Shown here: piece after piece, positions 5,696 to 10,816 of the stretch
Layout: the number at the start of each line of letters is the position of its first letter
Position numbering within the stretch: position 1 is the first letter of the stretch
Assembly: GCA_937896295.1 (NCBI GenBank)
Contig: CALBME010000033.1
Span: 1-10,816 of the forward strand
Direction: 5' to 3'
From: an uncultured Micavibrio sp.
GTDB taxonomy: Bacteria; Pseudomonadota; Alphaproteobacteria; Micavibrionales; UBA1664
Length of the DNA: 10,816 bases
Program-made: the position numbers and the translations under genes
The notes under the pieces: model-generated
The model's database searches: none
Seen by the model: only the letters and a program-made list of their open reading frames with translations
What the model was told of the DNA's origin: nothing

Positions 5696-7881
5696 GCGCC
5701 ACCACCATAGCCATGCGCCGCCTTTTGTTAAGGCGCGCAGCCCTCTTTGCCGCATGGACGGAACGCCATGCCATGGGCAACCGCCTGACCTTTGTTCTGG
5801 TTGCGCTCGCGGTGTGCATGGGGGCGCTCACCTATACCGGCATGACGGCCCATTCGCCGCTCTCCGGTGACGCCAATAAGCTGATCCTTCTGCTCAACAT
5901 CGATCTTGTCGTCCTGCTGGCGCTCGTGGTCGCCATTGTCCGGCGCGTCGTCGCCCTGTGGTCCGGCGGGCGGCGCGGGGTTGCAGGCTCTGCCCTTCAG
6001 GTCAAGCTGGTCGGACTGTTTTCCATGCTGGTGGCGTTCCCCGCCATCATCACGACCGTTTTTTCCGTCGGCCTGTTCTATTACGGCATTCACGGCTGGT
6101 TCGACACCCGTGTCCGCACCGCCGTTGATGAATCGCTCGCCGTTGCCCGCGCCTATCTGAATGAACACACGCAAGTCATCAAGGCCGATATCACCGCCAT
6201 GAGCGCGGACCTGAACCGCGAGGCGTACATGCTTTCGATCAGCCCCAAGGCGCTCGAAAAAATGATCAATACGCAAAGCATGCTGCGGAATTTTTCAGAA
6301 ACCATCGTCTTCGACGCAGACCACCGCGTACTGGCACAAAGCGGCATCGCGCTGAGCATGATGTTCGATCCCATCCCCGACGCCCTGATGGATCAGGCCC
6401 GCGCCGGAAACGTCGTCATCGACACCACGGACGATGACCGCATCCGCGCGCTGGTGCGCCTGACCGGCTTCGGGGACGAAACCTATCTTTACGTCGGCCG
6501 CAGCGTCGATCCGCAGGTCCTGACCCACCTTGATACGACACGCGCCGCCGTGACCCAGTACCAGGAACTGGCCAGCAAGTCGGGGCGCATCCAGCTGACC
6601 ATCACGATCATGTATGTGGTTGTGGTCCTGCTGCTGATGGCCATTGCCGTCTGGTTCGGCCTTGCGCTGGCACGGCGCATGGTGGAACCGATCGGCGCCC
6701 TTATTACGGCATCCGAACGCCTGCGTGCCGGTGACATGACCGCCCGCGTCAGCGAGGCCAAGGGCCTGCAGGAATTTGAAATCCTGGGCCGCGCCTTTAA
6801 CCGCATGTCCGCCGAAATCGAACGCCAGCGCAACGAACTGATCGAGGCGAACAAGTCCATCGACTACCGCCGCCGGTTCACCGAAACGGTTCTGGGCGGC
6901 GTATCCACGGGCATCATGGGGGTCAATGAAGCCGGCATCATCACGCTTGCCAACCCCGCCGCGGGCAATCTGCTGGGAACATCCAACGAAAAACTGGTCG
7001 GCCAGGCCCTGACCGACGTCTTGCCGGGGGCCGAGATCGGCCGCCGCGGCGAGCATGAAATATCCGCGATGCGCCGCGATGGCGCGCCACGCACCTTCCT
7101 GCTCCGCGCATCGACCGAACTGGTGGGCGAGGCAGGGCAGGGCACCATTCTGGCCTTCGACGACATTACCGACCTGATTACGGCCCAGAAATCCGCCGCA
7201 TGGGCCGATGTGGCCCGCCGCATCGCGCATGAAATCAAAAACCCGCTGACACCGATCCAGCTTTCGGCGGAACGGATCAAGCGCAAATACCTTGAAACCA
7301 TGGCAGACGAAAAAGAGCGCGAGGTGCTGGAAAAATGCACTGACACCATCGTCCGCCATGTCGACGACATCAAGAACATGGTCAACGCCTTTGCCGATTT
7401 CGCCAAGATGCCCGACCCCGTCATGGCGCAGGTCAACCTCGCCGATCTCGTGGACGAAGTGCTCAACTTCCAGTCCGCCGCCAATGTCGGGGTGAAGTTT
7501 GAACTGATCCGCGACCCGGCAGGCGACTGGACGGTTCGCGCCGACCAGCAACTGATCCGCCAGGCCCTGACCAATCTGGTCCAGAACGCGGTCGACGCCG
7601 TCGAAAGCCAGCCGGTCCGGCAGATCGCACTGGTCCTGCGCCGTGACAAGGGGCTGTGGCTGGGCGTTCTCGACAACGGTCCGGGCGTGCCGGCGAACCG
7701 GCGCAGCGCGGTTCTTGAACCGTATGTGACCACCAAATCAAAGGGCACCGGGCTGGGACTGGCCATCGTCAAGAAAATCATCGAAGATCATGACGGCAAG
7801 ATCGCCATGGACGATCCGGCACCCATGCCGGAAACCTATGGCGGCGCGCATTTCTGGCTCTATATTCCGGAACAGGCATGA
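5686..7881 (+). CDS. ntrY: NtrY-family membrane sensor histidine kinase
   Basis: Inner-membrane histidine kinase of 731 residues, partner of NtrX, linked in alphaproteobacteria to nitrogen, redox and envelope responses. Transmembrane segments are at about 33-53, 66-88 and 108-133. A periplasmic sensor region spans ~135-302 and a fourth segment ~303-328. HAMP follows at ~330-385 (MVEPIGALITASERLRAGDM), then PAS at ~395-500 (IMGVNEAGIITLANPAA). The HisKA H-box is IAHEIKNPLTPIQLSAER, phospho-acceptor H515. The ATPase has its N-box at LTNLVQNAVDAV, G1 DNGPG (663-667) and G2 GTGLGLAI (687-694). All catalytic motifs are intact and the length fits the family. ATG 5686 has only a poor purine-rich site; ATG 5713 is an alternative that keeps all domains. 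The stop overlaps the ntrX start by 4 nt. ntrB, ntrC and dusB, usually between ispDF and ntrY, are not here. Confidence 0.95.
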   Translation: MSTSATTIAMRRLLLRRAALFAAWTERHAMGNRLTFVLVALAVCMGALTYTGMTAHSPLSGDANKLILLLNIDLVVLLALVVAIVRRVVALWSGGRRGVAGSALQVKLVGLFSMLVAFPAIITTVFSVGLFYYGIHGWFDTRVRTAVDESLAVARAYLNEHTQVIKADITAMSADLNREAYMLSISPKALEKMINTQSMLRNFSETIVFDADHRVLAQSGIALSMMFDPIPDALMDQARAGNVVIDTTDDDRIRALVRLTGFGDETYLYVGRSVDPQVLTHLDTTRAAVTQYQELASKSGRIQLTITIMYVVVVLLLMAIAVWFGLALARRMVEPIGALITASERLRAGDMTARVSEAKGLQEFEILGRAFNRMSAEIERQRNELIEANKSIDYRRRFTETVLGGVSTGIMGVNEAGIITLANPAAGNLLGTSNEKLVGQALTDVLPGAEIGRRGEHEISAMRRDGAPRTFLLRASTELVGEAGQGTILAFDDITDLITAQKSAAWADVARRIAHEIKNPLTPIQLSAERIKRKYLETMADEKEREVLEKCTDTIVRHVDDIKNMVNAFADFAKMPDPVMAQVNLADLVDEVLNFQSAANVGVKFELIRDPAGDWTVRADQQLIRQALTNLVQNAVDAVESQPVRQIALVLRRDKGLWLGVLDNGPGVPANRRSAVLEPYVTTKSKGTGLGLAIVKKIIEDHDGKIAMDDPAPMPETYGGAHFWLYIPEQA

Positions 7882-9125
7882 CCAAGGGCAAGATTCTCAT
7901 AGTCGATGACGAAAAGGATATTCGCTTCCTGCTGGGCGAAATCCTGAGCGATGAGGGTTACACCATCGCCGAGGCGCCGCATTCCGAAGCCGCCTTTGCC
8001 GAAATCAACGCCCATGGCATGCCCGACCTTGTCATCCTAGATATCTGGCTCGAAAATTCGGACCGCGACGGCATGGAAATCCTGGCCGACCTGAAAAAGA
8101 AGTCGCGCACCTTGCCCGTTCTGATGATCTCAGGCCACGGCAACATCGAAATGGCGGTCAAGGCCATCAAGCTGGGCGCTTATGATTTCATCGAAAAACC
8201 ATTCAACACCGACCGGCTTCTGAACCTTGTACGCCGCGCGCTGGAATCCGGTTCGCTGCGCCGGAACGTGCCGGGTGGCGGCGCACATCTGGTCACGCTC
8301 AGCCCCGAAATGCAGGCCGTCCAGAAAACGGCGCTGAAATCGGCCGCCGGCGATGCACGTGTATTGATTACCGGCCCGTGGGGATCCGGACGTACCCATC
8401 TGGCCCGCTGGATGCATCAGGAATCGCCGCGTTCGGCAAAACCCTTCATCGCTTTGCCATGCAGGGACATGGACGTAAACGTCCTGAACGACGCCCTGAC
8501 CCGCGCGGGCGAGGGTACGCTGGCCTTCCAGGACGTGCATCTGGTCCCCGCCGACATGCAGGCCATGGTGCTGGCGCGTCTCAATGCAAAGCTGGATGCC
8601 CGCATCATGGCAACATCCCTGCCGGGTGCGAAAATCCTGCCCGATCTTTATGAACGCCTGTCCGTGACATCCATTGTCCTGCCGCCGCTGGAAGAACGGC
8701 GTAGCGATATGGGTGAGCTGTGCCTGTCCATTCTGGGCGAGGGGTATACGGTCAGTGACGAGGCCCTGGGCACCCTCCGTCACCGCGCGTGGCCGGGACA
8801 CGTGGCCGAACTGCGCGCGCTGATGGCCATGGCCGCCGTGCGCATGACGCTTGAAGGCACCCATGACCTGAGACCGCATCACATCGCGGCGGGTGACGCC
8901 GCCGCCCCGGCGCCGCAGGCATCCACCCCCGCCGTCTGGCTCGCCACCGACCTGCGTACCGCGCGTGAAAGTTTCGAACGCTGGTATTTCGAACACCTGA
9001 TGGAACGTTTCGACGGGAACGTCAGTCAGGTGGCAAGCTTTGCGGGTATGGATCGCACGGCCCTGCATCGGAAGCTCAAATCCCTGAAAGAGGGCGCAGC
9101 CGACGGTGAAAGACTGGCCTCATGA
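7878..9125 (+). CDS. ntrX: NtrX-family response regulator with degenerate AAA+ domain
   Basis: A 415-residue cytosolic response regulator, shorter than the usual ~450-470. Receiver domain 5-122 is intact: acidic pocket D10-D11, phospho-acceptor D55 (VILDIWL), S85 (MISGHG) and K107 (EKPF). The central AAA+ domain (~137-335) is eroded. Walker A reads GPWGSGRT (166-173), with Arg in place of the nucleotide-binding Lys. The GAFTGA sigma54-contact loop is missing altogether: about 25 residues separate the Walker A region strand LPCRD from GTLAFQDVHLVP. Walker B reads LAFQDV, not LFLDEV. The sensor-2 segment is WPGHVAELRAL, not WPGNVRELRN. The Fis-type helix-turn-helix at ~366-404 (FDGNVSQVASFAGMDRTALHRKLKSL) is intact. 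Inference: a phosphorylation-controlled DNA-binding regulator acting without sigma54. Loss of GAFTGA is known in some alphaproteobacterial NtrX; the Walker changes go further. Coupled to ntrY and the next gene by ATGA overlaps. Confidence 0.93.
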   Translation: MTKGKILIVDDEKDIRFLLGEILSDEGYTIAEAPHSEAAFAEINAHGMPDLVILDIWLENSDRDGMEILADLKKKSRTLPVLMISGHGNIEMAVKAIKLGAYDFIEKPFNTDRLLNLVRRALESGSLRRNVPGGGAHLVTLSPEMQAVQKTALKSAAGDARVLITGPWGSGRTHLARWMHQESPRSAKPFIALPCRDMDVNVLNDALTRAGEGTLAFQDVHLVPADMQAMVLARLNAKLDARIMATSLPGAKILPDLYERLSVTSIVLPPLEERRSDMGELCLSILGEGYTVSDEALGTLRHRAWPGHVAELRALMAMAAVRMTLEGTHDLRPHHIAAGDAAAPAPQASTPAVWLATDLRTARESFERWYFEHLMERFDGNVSQVASFAGMDRTALHRKLKSLKEGAADGERLAS

Positions 9126-9262
9126 TCACGCGCTTGCCTCCGGCTGTTCTTTTCGACTGGGACAACACCCTCATCGACACTTTTCCCGCAATCTTTGCCG
9201 CGCATAACGCGGTTCGCACCGCCATAGGGGCGCTCCCATGGACCGAGGCCGAGGCGCGCGCC
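9122..9262 (+). pseudogene. HAD-superfamily hydrolase, first 47 codons only (cut at junction)
   Basis: ATG 9122 overlaps the ntrX stop (ATGA, 9122-9125), so this is the next cistron of the ntrYX unit. The N-terminus VLFDWDNTLIDT carries HAD motif I, D-x-D-x-T, with nucleophile D12 and acid/base D14, followed by the start of the helical cap (FPAIFAAHNAVRTA). This fits phosphoglycolate-phosphatase-like HAD enzymes of ~210-230 residues. After TEAEARA (to about 9262) the similarity ends. The frame runs on to 9937, but its translation there is the arginine/proline-rich shadow of an opposite-strand gene, and motifs II-IV never appear. The gene is therefore truncated by the join at 9251-9262, not by a stop codon or frameshift. 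In alphaproteobacteria ntrX is often followed by trkA; a HAD gene here is less usual. Confidence 0.7.
9251..9262. other. Junction between alphaproteobacterial segment and foreign sequence
   Basis: The 12 bp GAGGCGCGCGCC fit both neighbours: as + strand they encode EARA of the HAD fragment, and as minus strand they encode GARL after the histidine-kinase H-box (HDDVGARL). To the left the minus-strand frame makes no sense as a kinase (expected hydrophobic H-box helix replaced by GPWERPYG). To the right the + frame makes no sense as a HAD protein. Two genes on opposite strands lose their C-terminal parts at the same short shared sequence, the pattern of a microhomology join, in nature or in vitro. 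Confidence 0.65.
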
Positions 9263-9499
9263 GACGTCGTCGTGGAGATCGGCGGCGATCCGCGCGCGCT
9301 CTTCGCGGGCCCCTCGCGCAAACGCATCACGGGCAGCAAGCGCGTGGCCGAGGAAGCGCCAAGCCGCCTCGACGAGCGCCCGGTGCTGCTCGCCAAAGAG
9401 CCCGCGCCCCTTCCAGGGGTATCGAAGGTAAACTTCCGATGTTCCATCGAGATTTGCGATGGGCGGCACGAGGAGGGCCGTCCCTTCGTCAACCAAGAG

Positions 9500-9548
9500 C
9501 ACCTGCTCCCGTGCTCGCCGCACCTGCTCCCGTGCTCGCCGCACCTGC
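9500..9548. repeat. 21-bp tandem repeat, 2.3 copies, in the kinase fragment
   Basis: Units 9500-9520 and 9521-9541 are identical, followed by a 7-nt partial third copy (9542-9548). On the minus strand it encodes an in-frame heptad duplication, QVRRARE twice, so the reading frame is kept. It falls between the unrecognised N-terminal region and the sensor/H-box segment, and would lengthen a basic coiled-coil linker by two turns. It may be replication slippage or mark a second join between unlike sequences. Confidence 0.9.
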
Positions 9549-10006
9549 GTGTATTCCTCAAGGAGTTGCGCCGCCCCCGCGGCGTCCCCGGAGACGCGGT
9601 GGGCACGCGCCCGCGCCACGACCGGCAGCCGTTCCGCGAACTGGCGCCACGCCGCGCCAACGGCCGCCTTCGAGGGGCCGTCGGCGTCGAGGAAGAGGGC
9701 CTCGTAGGCCGCGTGAATGAAGAAGGGCGCATCCCCCCGCCCGGCGAGAGAGGGCGAGCCCCCTTCCTGGAGGGCCCGCGCGAGCGCTGCCTGCAGGCGC
9801 TCGTGGGTGCTGCGCTCCACCTCCACCTTGGCGGCCTGTGCAGCCGTCGGGGCGCCTTCAGCGGCACGGGAGCCGCGCAGGCGCGAAACGCTGCGGGCGA
9901 TCCATTCGGGAGCGGTGGTCATGGGCTTGATCGATAAGACGTTGAGAGGCCGGTCACGGCAGAAATTATTGGCCATTGTGCGCGAGCACAGGCCACCAGA
10001 ACAAAA

Positions 10007-10021
10007 TAGACATACTGTCTA
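10007..10021. promoter_or_regulatory. Perfect 15-bp palindrome upstream of the SDR gene (candidate operator)
   Basis: TAGACA-TAC-TGTCTA is a perfect 6-3-6 inverted repeat 71 nt before the SDR start, in the 170-bp intergenic region (9923-10092) between the divergent kinase fragment and the SDR gene. A third TAGAC overlaps it (10020-10024), and ACTGT/ACAGT elements lie to the right. TAGACA (10007-10012) could serve as a -35 box, with a poor -10 (GTTTTT, 10030-10035) 17 nt on. Size and symmetry suit a TetR-type dimeric repressor. No tetR gene is in the window. The rest of the intergenic region shows only a small hairpin (TGTGC-GCGA-GCACA, about 9977-9990). Confidence 0.45.
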
Positions 10022-10092
10022 GACGAACTGTTTTTGTTTCGGTACAGTCGCCCAGCAACGCTCCAACCCGGGGCAGCCCCGAAAGGAAAATC

Positions 10093-10816
10093 ATGTCCCT
10101 CCACGGCAAAACCCTGTTCATCAGCGGCGGCTCGCGCGGCATCGGCCTCGCGATCGCGCTGCGCGCGGCGCGTGACGGCGCCAACGTGGCCATCGCGGCC
10201 AAGACCTCGGAGCCCCACCCCACGCTGCCGGGCACCATCCACACCGCGGCGGGCGAGATCGAGGCCGCGGGCGGCCAGGCCTTGCCGCTGCTGTGCGACA
10301 TCCGCGATGTGGACCAGATCGAGGCCGCCGTGACCCGCACGGTGGAGCGCTTTGGCGGCATCGACATCTGCATCAACAACGCCTCGGCCATCCACCTCAC
10401 GGGCACGCTGCAGACCGAGCCCAAACGGCTGGACCTGATGCAGAACATCAACGCCCGGGGCACCTTCCTGGTCAGCCGCGCCTGCATCCCGCACCTGATG
10501 AAGGCGGCCAACCCGCATGTGCTCAACCTGGCGCCACCGCTCGAATTCAAACCCGAATGGTTCGCTCCCTACCCGGCCTACGCGCTGGCCAAGTATTCGA
10601 TGAGCCTCTATGCCATGGCCATGGCAGAGGAGTTCCGGCACGAGCGCATCGCCTTCAACACGCTCTGGCCCAAGACCTACATCGACACCGCCGCCGTGCG
10701 CCACATCGCGGGCACGCAGGCACGGGCCGTGAGCCGCACACCCGAGATCATGGCGGACGCTGCCTGGCACATCCTCACCCAGCCGAGCACCGCCTTCACG
10801 GGCCGGCACTGCGTGG
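10093..10816 (+). CDS. SDR-family oxidoreductase, HSDL2-like (3' end outside window)
   Basis: Short-chain dehydrogenase/reductase; 241 residues visible, running off the right edge. ATG 10093 is preceded by a good ribosome-binding site, GAAAGGA (10081-10087). The Rossmann glycine motif is SGGSRGIG (11-18), the NNAS motif is at 95-98, and YxxxK is Y163-K167 (YALAK). The long insert after strand 2 (SEPHPTLPGTIHTAAGEI, 39-56) and APYPAYALAKYSMSLY...LWPKTYIDTA are typical of the HSDL2-like subgroup, bacterial members of which are annotated NAD(P)-dependent oxidoreductases. Their substrates are poorly known. The catalytic serine position, usually in LNLSPPL/LNISPPL, reads LNLAPPL (Ala147). Codon use is strongly GC-ending and the protein looks betaproteobacterial, unlike the left part of the window. 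Regulation may involve the palindrome upstream. Confidence 0.9.
   Translation, partial: MSLHGKTLFISGGSRGIGLAIALRAARDGANVAIAAKTSEPHPTLPGTIHTAAGEIEAAGGQALPLLCDIRDVDQIEAAVTRTVERFGGIDICINNASAIHLTGTLQTEPKRLDLMQNINARGTFLVSRACIPHLMKAANPHVLNLAPPLEFKPEWFAPYPAYALAKYSMSLYAMAMAEEFRHERIAFNTLWPKTYIDTAAVRHIAGTQARAVSRTPEIMADAAWHILTQPSTAFTGRHCV

Larger units (their letters stand above)
9251..9922 (-). pseudogene. Sensor histidine kinase (HisKA_3 type), N-terminal fragment
   Basis: Minus-strand frame of 224 residues from ATG 9922 that ends without a stop at the junction. Residues ~141-200 (VLLVDEGTALLVPPI...GRGLFGEQHRALVEAAWRF) look like a degenerate sensor segment. Residues 207-224, EERARIAADLHDDVGARL, are a clear HisKA_3 H-box with phospho-acceptor H217, as in NarX/DesK/LiaS-like kinases. 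The rest of the dimerisation helix and the HATPase domain are missing. Beyond 9251 the frame continues to 9026 only as the shadow of HAD and ntrX. Residues 1-125 are soluble, rich in Ala and Arg, with a recognisable helical stretch FFIHAAYEALFLDADG, but belong to no family I know. An upstream ATG at 9976 would add 18 residues; neither start has a clear ribosome-binding site. The style resembles betaproteobacterial (Burkholderiales) proteins, an inference from sequence feel only. Confidence 0.6.

Noticed and set aside
6295..7551. Long minus-strand open frame (418 codons) antisense to ntrY
   Set aside because: Composition rich in Gly, His and Asp with no motif; it is the mirror of the GC-rich ntrY codons, which encode a fully recognisable kinase.
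8130..9068. Minus-strand open frame (312 codons) antisense to ntrX
   Set aside because: No recognisable domain; explained as a shadow of ntrX codon bias.
9026..9250. Continuation of the minus-strand kinase frame into the HAD and ntrX region
   Set aside because: After the H-box the sequence no longer resembles a kinase and runs antisense to well-supported HAD and ntrX coding sequence.
9263..9937. Continuation of the HAD open frame to a 271-residue protein
   Set aside because: The translation past the junction is an Arg/Pro-rich shadow of the minus-strand kinase fragment; no HAD motifs II-IV occur.

Overview
The first ~9.25 kb is a gene-dense chromosomal segment of an alphaproteobacterium. 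This rests on the bifunctional ispDF fusion, the alphaproteobacterial-type NtrY/NtrX pair, and the gene order lipA - coq10/ratA ... cinA/pncC - pgpA - ispDF - ntrYX, a conserved backbone in that class. The protein style recalls Rhodospirillales or Micavibrio-like lineages, but a genus cannot be named from this window. The last ~1.55 kb has a different character (GC-rich, betaproteobacterial-looking proteins) and joins the first part abruptly.

Layout. On the + strand are the 3' part of lipA (lipoyl synthase), a two-domain protein with a redoxin-like N-terminus and a 2-oxoglutarate/Fe(II) prolyl-4-hydroxylase-like C-terminus, and a COQ10/RatA START-domain protein. Convergent to these is a minus-strand block: a small unrecognised ORF that overlaps the coq10 3' end, then (reading right to left from ~5.6 kb) ispDF -> pgpA -> pncC (CinA C-terminal type) -> a GT8-like glycosyltransferase. 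In this block each stop overlaps the next start (4, 19 and 4 nt), so it looks like one operon. Divergent from ispDF, on the + strand, is ntrY -> ntrX -> the start of a HAD phosphatase, again linked by 4-nt ATGA overlaps.

How the genes work together. The ntrY/ntrX products form a membrane histidine kinase and response regulator pair. NtrX has a degraded AAA+ domain with no GAFTGA loop, an altered Walker A and a degraded Walker B, so it probably acts as a sigma54-independent DNA-binding regulator. The genes usually found between ispDF and ntrY (dusB, ntrB, ntrC) are absent. lipA serves protein lipoylation, ispDF the MEP isoprenoid pathway, pgpA phosphatidylglycerol synthesis, and coq10 ubiquinone function: a housekeeping neighbourhood.

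Right end. The HAD gene is cut after 47 codons at a 12-bp stretch (9251-9262) that also fits the reading frame of an opposite-strand histidine-kinase fragment, itself cut a few residues after its H-box histidine. Divergent from that fragment is a partial SDR oxidoreductase (HSDL2-like), with a perfect 15-bp palindrome in the intergenic region. Either a real rearrangement or an assembly/amplification chimera would explain this; the two reciprocally truncated genes meeting at microhomology make a chimera the simpler reading. I found no tRNA, rRNA, CRISPR array, IS element or confident terminator. The most distinctive candidate biology is the redoxin-like/P4H-like fusion between lipA and coq10, and the ATPase-degenerate NtrX in a locus without ntrBC.
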